A model generated the notes under the pieces. The model did not search any database. It was not told the DNA's origin and saw only the letters and a program-made list of their open reading frames with translations. DNA of 64,000 nucleotides. Source: Takakia lepidozioides. Lineage: Eukaryota; Streptophyta; Takakiopsida; Takakiales; Takakiaceae. Positions 37,500-47,748 of this stretch are shown piece by piece (position 1 is the stretch's first letter; each line of letters begins with the position of its first letter). The stretch is taken from assembly GCA_030704615.1 (NCBI GenBank), contig CM060731.1, positions 14,446,001 to 14,510,000 on the forward strand, in the 5' to 3' direction. The position numbers and the translations under genes were made by a program.

Positions 37500-39000
37500 G
37501 ACTACAGTCCTAACATGCTTCCAATTGATATCAGATCTGTCAAAATAGGGGGAGGCCGAAAAGGGGTGTTTGCCGTTGTTGCCACAATGGGGTAAATAGC
37601 CCCTGGCCATGAGCATGAGGAGTCCGCACCGTTGCATGAGCAGATGAGTCTCCTATATCCCCAAGAAACCATGAAGGAGGCAAGGAGGCCAAGCCCACCT
37701 TTTGGGTGCCTATCATACTTTGCACCCAATTTTGCCCAAGCAAGTTTAGCAACTATGGTAAGATCATTGAAGAAGAATCTCAGTCCGGGAGGTGTTTTCA
37801 TTTTTCAAGGCCCAGCTGCGACGTGCTTTCCAAATTTGCCAGAGAGTATAAGCAGAGCGGAGAGCCTCCAACACTGGGCAGGTAAGAGCCCTAGATTTAT
37901 TGGCTTGATTGTAGTTCAACAGCAGAAAAGTATGACGCCTCCCAAAGGGAGCGTAACTTATGGTGTCACTTCACCACAAGGGCTACTACCTTCCAGTTGA
38001 AAGGTGGACACCTTCATGACATACCAGACCGTGGTTTGAACCCACAACCACATCCAACGTGGTATGTGCCCATTACCGATGGGCTATATGTTGGTTGTCT
38101 CAGCAGCAGAACAAGTACAGGGTTAAGAGTGATGTATTCCCAGGCACTATAGAATTCCAAAACCAAGGGCCAAATGGCCAAGGGCATTAATTACACAGGA
38201 AAAAAAAAAAAAAAAAAAAAAAAAACAGTGCTCCAGAGACTCAAGAATGTTGGCCGCACACAACAAGTGCAGAGAATAGGTCCCTAGAAATCTAGGAACT
38301 GGCCCACCTTAAGCAATCTGCCAAAGAAATGCACTAAGTTTAGACGGTTTTACCTTCTCCCAAATAAGGCCCTAGATGCATTTCTAGTTCTCCTCCTTGT
38401 AGAAGACATGACCCCACTTGTCATTCCATTTTTTAAATATATTTAGGGGTTCGGGTTGCAGAAAACTCTGTAAGTTTTTTTAACAGAATACTCGAAAAAA
38501 GAATGATTCAAGGATCCTTGGAAGTTCCACTGCCATTCTGTAGGATCAAGTTGCAGCTCACCAACTGGTTTCTCCCCTATCCAAACAAAGACATTCTCGT
38601 AAGCCAAGGAAGGATTGGTTGCCCGTGAGCTGGGAGGGAAGGGTTGAATTCCTTTGATTTGGAGGACCAGTGGCAAATGCAGGCGGGTAGTGGCGCCATC
38701 CCTGCCTGGATGGTGACTGCCTAAGAGGAGAGAAGTGACAAGGCTCCCTGAAAACGAATCAGCTAGAAAAGCAAAGCCATAAAGGAGTGGGAGGGGCACA
38801 TCTGTGATGTACAGAATCTGAAAGCTATAGAGGAGGCAGTCACCCACTGGTGATGAGAGGGAGTTTCCACCCCAAGCCTAAGAATGTCTCTCCACGAGTT
38901 TGGGACAGATTGAAGGATGTGAGTAATGTCTGAATGACCCTGCAGGAACCCAAGGCCTGCTGGAGCGATTGAGGGGTACGACCCCATGGGTGGGAGATCT
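37500..39000 (-). pseudogene. Degraded L1-like LINE (RT C-terminal region)
   Basis: Minus-strand frames with interruptions read VPNSWRDILRLG, then LDPTEWQWNFQGSLNHSF and FEYSVKKTYRVF, then remnants of a Cys/His knuckle (HLLCAANILESLEHC), then WQIWKAR. In this order these resemble the region after the reverse transcriptase of plant L1-type LINEs, which ends in an RVT zinc-binding domain. Several stops and frame changes show it is dead. A (A)25 run at 38201-38225 interrupts it. No intact RT or endonuclease is seen. Confidence 0.5.
37930..38095 (-). repeat. tRNA-derived SINE-like element
   Basis: On the minus strand an A-box-like TAGCCCATCGG (38076-38086) is followed about 34 bp later by a B box GGTTCAAACC (38033-38042), the internal RNA polymerase III promoter spacing of tRNA-derived SINEs. 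The rest does not fold as a normal tRNA that I can recognise. Confidence 0.55.
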
Positions 39001-39359
39001 GTCGCGAATCCTCCAGCTTCCCAGAACGCCCATCTCCAAGCTTAGCTTCTTTCCGAAGGTGAAGGCCCTTTTTTTTTTTTTTTTTTTTAAGAAACAATGT
39101 ACAAATAAAGCGTATGCATATGATCTAATAGTATTTTTGCCTGATTTAAGCAGCGTAGGCTCCTCTGGCATGTTCCAGCTATTAAATCTCTCTCACTTTG
39201 TCTTACTGCAAATTCAATATTAAATACTTTAGAATGTGAGAGTTTGTCAGATAGTGATGAGTAGCTTTTTAGTAAGGTGATGGTAAATGGAGGCGATGAG
39301 GTGGAAAGCTTAATTCTTGATGGGAAGCAATGTCACCCTTGGCTTCTATGGTTTGTGTC

Positions 39360-39560
39360 ACCCCTTTGTATTGTGTAACTCATCTTAGTCCATTTTAAAC
39401 TTAGCCAAATTTGGACTTGGTCAAAATTTGAGACCAAGTTCCCAACACTTCACTCTTGCACTGAATGGAATTATACTTCACGCCGTGTAAACCCATCTTA
39501 TAACCTTGACTGGGGTTTACACACTCTCTCTTTCTAATGTATTGTCATCCGTAATAAAAC
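39360..39560 (-). repeat. Dispersed repeat, copy 2 (inverted to 36560-36840)
   Basis: AGCCAAATTTGGACTTGGTC at 39404-39423 is the reverse counterpart of 36710-36731. The two copies lie about 2.7 kb apart and face each other, with the LINE relic in between. They are either termini of one composite element or independent copies. Confidence 0.7.
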
Positions 39561-39599
39561 TACACTCCCTTCAATTCCACTAGGGTATCCTGTGTCGTT

Positions 39600-41712
39600 G
39601 GCCCAAGTGTCCAGTGTAATTTAAGTCCAAGTGCATATAGACCCTCCTGTTTTGGAGATCTAGGCCTAGGGTAGCATGTGCCATTGGCCCATGTGTTAAG
39701 AATCAAAATGTAAGCTCAAGTGCAATCCCCTATGTATCCAAATGCGTCTCCTATGTTAAGGCCCATGTGCGAAAAATTGAAATCTAAGCCCATGTGCAAT
39801 CTCCTATGTATCCAAGTGCTTCTCCCATATAGAGGCCCAAGTGTAATCCCCCGTGCATCAAGAGACCCTGCAGTTTGGGAGATCTCATTGTCATTGTTCC
39901 AACAATGCCCATTTTGCTATTTTTGTTGTCGAGGTTTTATATATTGAGATATTCACTTTGCTATTTTTCACGAATTTCCAGCGACCAAAAGTACTTGAAA
40001 TTCCAAATCTCCCACATGAAGGGCCAATCACTGCTCCAAGAAAGCCCATTTTGCTATTTTTCGCGAATTTCCGGCGACCCAAAGTACTTGAAATTCCACA
40101 TCTCCCACACCGCGGGTCCAAAAATTATGAGACCAACCTGGTGCACCCCTCCTCATCGAGGGCTTTCCAACGGCACCAAGCACTAGGGTTGGGCCCCGCC
40201 GTTTGGGAGATCTCAACGACGCTACAAAACAAAACAAACAAATAAACAAACATCTCGCTTCATATATTGACTAGGGTCGCCTATGCCGTTGGCCCAAGTG
40301 TCCAATGTCATCTAAAGTCATCTAAGTCTATTCATTTTTTTTTCCACAGAGCCTACGACCAGATTTGAACCGGAGACCTTTCCCTTGATATCTCGCATGT
40401 CGAGGCTCCAATCATTGTCCAGGGACCAAACATACCATTTCTCATTATTATTTTTCCACGGAGCCTACGACCAAATTTGAACCGGAGACCTTTCCCTTGA
40501 TATCTCTCCTGTCGAGGCTCCAACCATTGTCCCAAGAATGCCCACTTTGCTATTTTTCCCAAATTTTCGACAACCCAAAGTACTTGAAAGTCCACATGAT
40601 CTCCCACACCGCAGGTCCAAAAATCATGAGACCAAGCCCGTGCACCCCTCCTCCTCAAGGGCTTTCCAACGGTACCAAGCATCAGCGCTGGGGCCTTGTG
40701 GTTTGGGACATCTCAACGTGACAAAACAAACAAAACAATACAAACGTCTCAATTCATATGTTGACTAGGGTAGCATGTGTCGTTGGCCCAAGTGTCCAGG
40801 GTCATGTAAGCCCAAGTGCAATCTCCTATGCATTCAAGTGCGTCTCCTATGTCTAGGCCCAAGTATGACCTCTAGAGTAGCTTGTGTCGTTGGCCCAAGT
40901 ATCCAATGTCATCTAAGTCATTCAAGTCTAATCATTTTTTTCCACGGAATCTACAACCTGATTTGAACCGGAGACCTTTTCCTTGATATCTCTCCCGTCG
41001 AGGCTCCGATCGTTGTGCCAGGAATGCCCACTTTGTTATTTTTCCTGAATTTCCAGCGACCCAAAGTACTTGAAATTCCACATCTCCCACACCACAGGTC
41101 CAAAAATCATGAGACCAAGCCCGTGTACCCCTCCTCGTTGAGGGCTTTCCAACACTAGATGTCACCCCCCCCCCCCCCCCCCATCTGTCTCATCCTCCTT
41201 ATTGCTGGTCCACAACCCCCCAGGAGCCCTTTCACCAACATATTGATAAAATCAGACAACTTCACAAGTCGGACAAATCTACCACTCTCCTCTCTTCTCT
41301 AAATGACGAGCACCCTGGAGCTGCCCTAAGAATGCTAGCTTTTGAGTGTCATTTGTATCCAAGTGCAATCCCCTATGTATCCAAAGACCCCACTGTTTGG
41401 GAGATCTGGGATAGCATGTGTCGTTGGCCCATGTGTGAAGAATTGAGATCTAAGCCCAAGTGCAATTTCCTATGTATCCATGTGCCTCTCCCATGTAGAG
41501 GCCCAAGTGCGACCTCTAGTGTCCAATATCACCTAAGTCCAAGTGCAATCCCAAAGCCCACTTTGCTATTTTTTTGCAAATTTCCAACGACCAAAAGTAC
41601 TTGGAATTCCAAATCTCCCACGTGAAGGGCCAATCGTTGCTCTAGTGTAGCCTGTGTCGTGGGCCTAAGTGTCATCTAAGCCCAAGTGTAAGATCTTCTA
41701 TGTATCCCAGTG
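39600..41712 (+). repeat. Field of 'cccaagtgcaat' dispersed/tandem repeats, left part
   Basis: Built from a few recurring phrases: CCCAAGTGCAATCTCCTATG, TATCCAAGTGCGTCTCC, GAGGCCCAAGTGTGACCTC, and GGGTAGC(C/A)TGTGCCGTTGGCCCA. Each occurs at least five times here and again beyond the CACTA element. Spacing is irregular, so this is not a clean tandem array. Mixed in are tRNA-like modules and a roughly 200-bp unit with TTGCTATTTTTCxCGAATTT and GGTCCAAAAATCATGAGACC. Confidence 0.85.
40340..40530 (-). repeat. Two adjacent tRNA-like (SINE head) modules
   Basis: Minus strand: GGAGCCTCGACAxGxGAGAT, then AAAGGTCTCCGGTTCAAATC, then GTCGTAGGCTCCGTGG and a short A-rich tail. The B-box-like sequence is at 40362-40371 and 40474-40483. 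The same module recurs at about 40950-41025 and 53330-53410. A clear A box is not obvious, so SINE is a likely but not certain assignment. Confidence 0.55.
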
Positions 41713-41843
41713 CACTACAGGAAAAGGGGGGCCTTTGCGACGCCCGCGCCACACCACGGCCACGCCGCAGCGTCGGGAAAACGCCCTTTTCGGGCACGCG
41801 GTAGGCGCAAAATTTGCGACGCCCGGCCGTCGCCCTGCAAGCC
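41713..41843. repeat. CACTA left terminus and outer subterminal repeats
   Basis: Contains TTTGCGACGCCCGCG (41737) and TTTGCGACGCCCGGCCGTCG (41815). The GCGACG repeat region then stops abruptly at about 41843 and resumes at about 44507, showing that something inserted between. Confidence 0.85.
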
Positions 41844-41864
41844 ATAATCACATCATCCATAGAC

Positions 41865-42235
41865 AGATCACTTGTGTCAGGATGAAAAAGTAGGGAATAT
41901 CATCCGTGGCAGCGCCTTACCTCCATCTAGGTAATTCTATCATTCCTCACCAAACCATCCGGTATGGATAAAAAGAGTCAATAAAAGAGGAATGAAAAAT
42001 TATCATCCTGGTAGTTTTTCATCCGGTACGGATGGAAAAACATGATGTTGTTGGCAACCTTCATAGAGGTAATTCTTTTCTTCCATGGTGACTCATCCGG
42101 TATGGATGAGAGTCAATAAAGGAGGAATGAAAAGGCCAAAAGAACCATCCTAGAGGTAATTCAATGTCCAACCTGGTGGCTCATCCGGTATGGATGAAAA
42201 AGCCTGATAGAGGATGAGAAAACAAGAAGTCAACA
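41865..42235. repeat. CATCC-GGATG palindrome cluster, left
   Basis: CATCCGGTATGGATGAAAAA or close variants occur at about 41958, 42009, 42088 and 42182, mixed with GAGGTAATTC (repeated four times). A counterpart cluster with TTTTTCATC and GGATGAAAAA lies at 43310-43630. Together they look like subterminal arms of a DNA transposon. Confidence 0.7.
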
Positions 42236-42537
42236 CTGATAGCAAACTGCCAATTCCCAGTAGAGAGGGAGAGAGAGGGAGAGAGGGGGCAACAATGAAA
42301 AAAAATGGGTTGGGGGGGGGGGGAGGTCAGATGGTGGGGTCAGCTGCAGCATATGTCCAACACCAGATATCCTAAGTTAATCGACTCTATATCTTGGAAA
42401 CGGGACCGCCCACCGATCTGTCAAACAGGCTAAGTCCTGGCAGAAGACAGTAGAAGAGATTCTCAAGGACCTGGACCTGGAACCGCAAGTCTTTACCCTG
42501 CTGGATAAATCTGACTTAGAGGCTGTAGTGTCCAACC

Positions 42538-43035
42538 ATGTCTGTTGCCATGAGATTGTCTGATGAAAATGAAGTTAGGCAAAAAACATCCCTGAACTTG
42601 TTTCCAGTCAGTGACATGGGGGAGGACATCTTGGATGACCTCAAGGGTCTACCCACTCTCGACACTAGACTGAAATTTAAACTCAGGGCAGGAAGCCTAC
42701 CTTTGAACAGCAAACAAAAGCAGAGAGGAAAGGGAGAGTGCAATTGCCCGTTGTGTGGGCAATCTGAAGACAATACTCATTTTCTGATACATTGTCCGGG
42801 GTTCTCTCACCAAAGAGACGCTCTTTTCAAATCTATCAAGGGAATTGTGCATGTACCTCTGTTTACTAACTTTGAAAAAGTCGAGGCTGAGCCAAAAGCC
42901 CAGCCCCTTCTGAGGCCTAGTTTTTGGGCATCTCACACACAGAAGATTGATGCTTGTGTGAAGGGATTTGTAGAGGAAATCTGGAAAACCCGGATTAATT
43001 CTATATATGAAGGTAAGTCTTACTACCAACGTTAG
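42538..43035 (+). pseudogene. LINE-type RVT zinc-binding fragment
   Basis: A 165-codon open frame reads LKFKLRAGSLPLNSKQKQRG then CNCPLCGQSEDNTHFLIHC. The pattern RxG..PL..C..CxxxxExxxHhhhxC is the zinc-knuckle domain that follows reverse transcriptase in many LINEs. No RT is present upstream, so only this domain was retained or captured. It lies inside the inner inverted-repeat unit. Whether it is expressed is unknown. Confidence 0.6.
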
Positions 43036-43080
43036 CCCCTGATAGAGGTAGGATCTGTCCCTTTTGTTTCCCCAAGAGAG

Positions 43081-43191
43081 GGGGCAACAAAGAAAAACAG
43101 AGAATGTGTGGGGGGGGGGAGTGACTGAGCAGCAGCAGCTGCTCAGTCACTCCCCCCCCCCCCCACCTTCTTTTCTTCTCTTTGTTGCCCC
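43081..43191. repeat. Long GC-rich hairpin
   Basis: Perfect 15-bp arms GAGTGACTGAGCAGC (43119-43133) and GCTGCTCAGTCACTC (43138-43152) enclose a 4-base loop. The stem is extended by a G run (43109-43119) paired with a C run (43152-43164) and by GGGGCAACAAAGA (43081) against TCTTTGTTGCCCC (43179). Confidence 0.9.
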
Positions 43192-44506
43192 CTGATGTCT
43201 CCCTCTCTCTCCCTCTCTCTCCCTCTGGAAACTGGGTTTATGGAATTGTCATCCCGACTTCCATCTTTGAGAAAATTGAAAAAATTGAAAAATTGGGTTG
43301 CAGGGAATTTTGGATGTTTTTTCATCCAAAATACAAATCTTTCCCTAGTGAAACATTTCTTCACTAAATACCTGTGAGGTGCAAAACTCCCGTCAGTCAA
43401 TCCAACCTGGATGAAAAAAAGACTTCATCTGACAAGACCTAAATACGGGGCAAGACGGGTATAAACCCCCGATGTTTTTCATCTAACCTAGATGAAATAC
43501 AGACTGCATCCGTGGAGTTCAAGACGGGATAAATGCACGATGTCTTTCATCTTCCGCAAATGAGAAACGGACAACGTCCATCGGGCGTACAGGCTGGCGG
43601 ATGTTTTTCATCCTGGGAAGGATGAATGACAGGCCAGATAGGGGAAAACCTTGCTCAACCCTAATGTCTTTCGTTTTGCGCTGCAAGAGCGCGCGCGATG
43701 GCAGCTTGGGAGGAGCAATGGTGCTCGTGCTGCAGATACCTTGAGCTGCCAATCCTTGAGTGTTTATGGCTCCTGTGAGCGCCGCCTAGGCGGGCTCTTT
43801 AAGGCGATGGCGGTGGCTTAGAGATGAGGGAAGATTCATTGTCTCAATTGTCTATTTTTTTGCTGCACAAGGGAACCACGGCAGTGATGGCGGAGGTACC
43901 ACCTGCATGCTTATGACGTTTCCCTAGGAGCCCTCCTCTGGATCTTTGATGAATGGCAACGTCTTGGTAGAAAAATGAAGTCTCTCTCCCTCCCTTTATA
44001 AACCCTACCTTTTGAGACCAAGCTCTTTTTTCTTGTGCTTGGCAAGACTTTGCTTTGGTTAAGGTAGCAGTGTTGTGGTGCTGGCGGAGTCCTCCCTGCA
44101 CGGTTAGGCTTGTGGAGAGATGACGACTCTCCCCCAAACAGTAAAAAAGGTTCTTTTTTTCTGTTTAATTTGCTTCCCTGCTTTCTTTGGCATTCTATGC
44201 GCTTAGATTGAAATGTATTTGACCTCGATAGCAAGTGTGGAAGCCTACTACTCACCTCGTGCATCCTCACTAACTCACAACGCGTTATGGTTGTTTTTGG
44301 GACGGGCATAGGTGAGGGCTTCCACTTAATATTCTGATGTCTAGGTGCTGCTGGATGCCAAGTGGGATTGCAGAGCCGAGGAAGGAATTGCTTGCCAGGG
44401 ACTCATCTTAAAATGCTGAAAAACTAAACTACTCTATGGTTTTTCTTGATCCTACCTCTTTCATTCCTTGATTTTTCAAGAACAAGTGTAATGTAAAAAT
44501 GAAGAT

Positions 44507-44765
44507 TGTGACGGCTGACCGTCATTTCTTGCGACCCCTGGCCCCATAAATAAAAAAACACGTCGCCCCGTGCGACGGCTGTCCGTCGCGGGGTGCGACC
44601 CCCAGGTAAAGAATATAAAAAAAATCGTCGTCCAATGCGACGCCAGGGTGTCGCAGGAGGCAACGGCCGGCCTTTCTAGATTCAGGGTTTAGGGCCTTTT
44701 GGGTTTCTTAGTTTTTTTTTTTTTTTTTTTTTTTTTTCCCATATGGTACTGGGTTAGGGTGTTTG
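44507..44765. repeat. CACTA left arm, inner part (inverted to 52215-52370)
   Basis: GCGACG-type motifs resume (GTGCGACGGCTGTCCGTCGC at 44568). They are followed by CTTTCTAGATTCAGGGTTTAG, a T27-like run at 44711-44738, then CATATGGTACTGGG. The right arm has the mirror image: CCCAGTACCATATG, an A19-like run (52239-52258), CTAAACCTAAACCTAGAAAG. This places the true inner edge of both arms and proves the left arm is split. Confidence 0.85.
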
Positions 44766-45602
44766 CTTTTCTTTATGGTGCTGGGTTTTGGATTGGCGGT
44801 TTTGGTTGTGGGTCTTGGGGTTAAAAGGATAAACGGTGTAATTAGGATTCACATACCCAAAATGTGGTTCAATCTGATAATCGCAAAGCGCTGGGTCTCA
44901 ACAAATTTTTCCATAGTGTGAGCATCCTGAAGATAGAACGAGAGGAAGGATTTATTGTCTTGGGCTCTAGAACCATAGGTATGCTCCGCCTTTGGTTATC
45001 AATTTTGAAAGCCCCGAGGCTGAGGCATAGGGTTTTTTTGCCAACGGTTTTTGAGAAATGAAAGTGTTGGTGGTGTGTGTTAATTGGGATGGGATGGTGA
45101 GGAAACATTGACCCGTCTCCCTCGAGGATGGGGAGGTAGTACCACATATCGATTGTGGCCCTAGAGCGACCATTTTTCATGGCGAGGAGGCACCCATTGC
45201 ACCTGATCCAATACAGGCTGCCGGGCACAATCGTAAAAGGGACCGGGGCCAAATTTCAGGTGATGCGGAGGATGTTGACACTCCGGGATCGAGTCGGGCG
45301 CGCCGCGGGTTGCCCCTCGCGGGCCACCCCGTCCAACCACATCCATCTTTGACCCCCCGACAGGATTGAGTGTTAGTGCACTAAGTGTTGGGAATGGATA
45401 CCGCCGGGCGGCACCAGACCACCGAGGCGGCGACCGCATGTTGTCGAAAAACATTACAAGAAGAACAAGATTGCGGATGCGGCAACGGTGAATGTTCTTC
45501 CCACCCCTCTCATTAACATTCATTTAAGGTACATTTAGGTTTATCTAATAATATAGTATGATTGGTAAGTATACATGAATCAAAATTACGACATAAGTAT
45601 TG
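44766..45602. other. CACTA interior, no recognised gene
   Basis: Between the left arm and the SET ORF. Short open frames occur on both strands (for example 44869-45252 minus) without recognisable domains. The GC content rises from about 45240. It may hold the promoter of the SET ORF. Confidence 0.4.
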
Positions 45603-46790
45603 ATGCGTCGTTCACTACGCACATTGCAGCCACGACTTGATGCCCAAGCTCGCAATCACATTGCACATGAGGCATTTCGCGCCGGTCTACTTGCAGAATT
45701 TGTGCCAGAGCATGTGCCCGATGTGACCAGTTGGTTCCCCCAGCAGCACGTAGATGAGATGCGTAGGGTCGAGGGGTATCATAGGTGTCGTAGGCGTTAT
45801 GGTCGGCGACGAGTAAGCCCACCCCCCCCTCCAGTTTCCTCAGGCGCCCCCCCTGATTGTGGCCTCCCCCCCCCCCCGTCTGTTTCTTTGCCTAATCCAC
45901 CTCCGGTTGTATCTGATCCGGACGTTGTACCCCCGGCTGCACCTCCGACATTACATCCTCAACCACCTCCACTTTCATCTCCTCTGCCTACAGTACCACC
46001 TCCACCACCACCTCCACCTCCACCTCCACGTGCATGTGCCCCCCAAACCCCTAGGAGGGGTTGGCTACGCCCTAGGTTTCCTCCCCTTCGGCTTGGGCGG
46101 CCTGAGCCGGATTCTCGTCCCCGATGGGAAGCGCATATTACTATGTTATTGAGGACCGTCCAGCCTCGTTGTTGGGGGAATCATCTCGACCCTCCCACCC
46201 CCATCCGAGAAAATGTGGAGTTCGAGTATTGGGGGAGACGGTATGTTATGAGAACCGCTACAGACCTTGGTTTATTCACGGTCAATGATATTGTGGTTCC
46301 TCCTCGGAGAAACAACATGGTGGACTTGTTTCCCTACTACGGTCCATACTACACCTCCGCGGAGTTCCGTACATTACGCCTCGAAGCCCCATACATCCTA
46401 CCCTACATTTTGTGTGTCAACGGACAGGATGTACGTAGACGGGGGTTGTCTCCCATTGAGATCAGATTTTTTGATGGTGACCCCAGCATCTTCGGCAATG
46501 TTGCTGGGCTGGTCAATAGTTCTTTTGGTCATCCTAGGAGAACCAATGTAGTATGGGACGAGCGAAGCGATGGGCATGAGAGCTTTTGTGGTCATACGTC
46601 AGTATACTGTGAGGGGATGCACATGTTTGTGATGACATGTGCTAGTAGGACTATTAGGGCTGGCAGCGAACTATTTGCATCATACAAGTTCTCCCGGGAT
46701 GATTGGGACCTCCAATTACAGCGTGAGTGGGATGTGTATGATAGAAATAGGGTTCTTTTGAGACAAGGATTGCGTAGAGGGGCATTGTAG
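45603..46790 (+). CDS. SET-domain protein encoded inside the CACTA element (395 aa)
   Basis: Uninterrupted from ATG 45603 to TAG 46788-46790. Residues 1-72 are basic and Arg-rich. Residues 73-170 are very proline-rich, with a run of ten prolines. Residues about 205-375 carry the SET blocks in order: LGLFTVNDIVVPP with YYGP (SET-I, from Gly223), SIFGNVAGLVNSSFGHP with TNVVW (from Gly298; the RFxNHSCxPN block, where the usual His after Asn305 is Ser306), and TCASRTIRAGSELFASY (345-361) ending in the catalytic-position Tyr361. SET domains methylate lysines, often on histones. Pre- and post-SET Cys clusters are absent. Activity is uncertain because of the NHS-to-NSS change. It is on the same strand as, and upstream of, the transposase. 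Confidence 0.72.
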   Translation: MRRSLRTLQPRLDAQARNHIAHEAFRAGLLAEFVPEHVPDVTSWFPQQHVDEMRRVEGYHRCRRRYGRRRVSPPPPPVSSGAPPDCGLPPPPSVSLPNPPPVVSDPDVVPPAAPPTLHPQPPPLSSPLPTVPPPPPPPPPPPRACAPQTPRRGWLRPRFPPLRLGRPEPDSRPRWEAHITMLLRTVQPRCWGNHLDPPTPIRENVEFEYWGRRYVMRTATDLGLFTVNDIVVPPRRNNMVDLFPYYGPYYTSAEFRTLRLEAPYILPYILCVNGQDVRRRGLSPIEIRFFDGDPSIFGNVAGLVNSSFGHPRRTNVVWDERSDGHESFCGHTSVYCEGMHMFVMTCASRTIRAGSELFASYKFSRDDWDLQLQREWDVYDRNRVLLRQGLRRGAL

Positions 46791-47748
46791 ATATTCTCAT
46801 GATGTACTTTGTATTCATCCGATTAATCGATTGGTGTAAATTTTCTCTTGCTGCTCGTGTGGGTTGCAACTTTGCATATGTGATCTAAACATACTTATGC
46901 ACATGTGGACCAAATATGAGCTTGAACCAAGTTGATTCAATGGGTCATTCTAGTGTTGAATGCAGCTACGTGTCATAGAGACGGAAAATTGTGTTTCGCC
47001 TGCAGATGATTTTTTTTTTAATTCCATTTTCAAGCCATATGCTTAATGATAGCATATGCAATGTGCGTGCAAAACTTGGGAGTAAACAAAAGTCATTTGG
47101 ACCCATAACCAGATTTTGTTCTCTCATTTATACTCCAAAGTTCAACTTCATGCACTCTTTATAGAGAGTTCTGCAAAAGTGACCCTAGAAACACACTTTT
47201 TTTTTTCCATTTTTTTTTTGGTCCCATTTTTTGCATGGATGTAGTGGTGCAAAGCCCGATGTCACAGAACAAATAGAGCTAAAAATAAAATCATTACGCC
47301 CCTCAAAACCGCATATATTTTCTAAATGCAAATATTTATTTTAAATTCATTTAAATTCGATTTAATTCAAAATTGGTGCAAGGGTGAGTGCGTCGTTGGG
47401 GAGGCAATTTTTTTTTTTTTCCTGCTGGATCTTTGTACAGGTGTTGCACACATATTTAAGCACATGTAGGAAAAAATGAAGCTTGAGCCACATCCGTTTG
47501 TTGGGTGCAATGGCATGAGAGGATTTTCTTTCACATTAATAAACAAAAATTGGTTGATAGGGTGAATGCGTCATGGGGGGGGGCAAATGATTTTGTTTGG
47601 GTTTGAAACTTTGCATGCGTGTACGTTGCGCATATACATGTAATTATTGAATGACATATTTGATGCACACACACATTGAAGGTTGTTGTTTGCATTTCGC
47701 TTATAATGAAGTGTATGGTTGCAATGACACATTATAATATATGTCTCT
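46791..47748. other. Spacer between SET ORF and transposase
   Basis: AT-rich, with homopolymer T runs at about 47009, 47201 and 47407. No coding sequence recognised. It would hold the 3' end of the SET transcript and the promoter of the transposase. Confidence 0.5.

Larger units (their letters stand above)
42256..43236. mobile_element. Inner inverted-repeat unit around a LINE fragment
   Basis: 42256-42325 (CCCAGTAGAGAGGGAGAGAG, GGGGGCAACAATGAAAA, then a G run) is repeated in reverse at 43152-43236 (C run, TTTGTTGCCCCC, CTCCCTCTCTCTCCCTC, ACTGGG). The enclosed DNA encodes the zinc-knuckle fragment described separately. This has the structure of a small transposon or foldback element that captured a gene piece. 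Confidence 0.6.
41844..44506. mobile_element. Nested insertion splitting the CACTA left arm
   Basis: This 2.66-kb block has none of the GCGACG motifs of the arm around it. It holds (a) CATCC..GGATG motif arms at 41865-42235 and 43310-43630, (b) an inner inverted-repeat unit at 42256-43236 and (c) anonymous sequence 43640-44506. The outer borders and target duplication are not resolved, so coordinates are limits rather than ends. It may be more than one insertion. Confidence 0.6.

Noticed and set aside
40028-41165. Repeated minus-strand peptides (RRGARAWSHDFWTCGVGD) as a real protein family
   Set aside because: The peptide recurs only because the DNA repeat recurs; each copy is short, without a start or domain, and includes the tRNA-like module.
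42697-43029. 110-codon minus-strand ORF in the nested insertion
   Set aside because: Shadow of the plus-strand zinc-knuckle frame, which has clear Cys/His spacing.
45859-46152. Alternative plus-strand ORF rich in His/Leu over the SET gene
   Set aside because: It is the out-of-frame reading of the proline-rich CCT/CCA repeats of the SET ORF.
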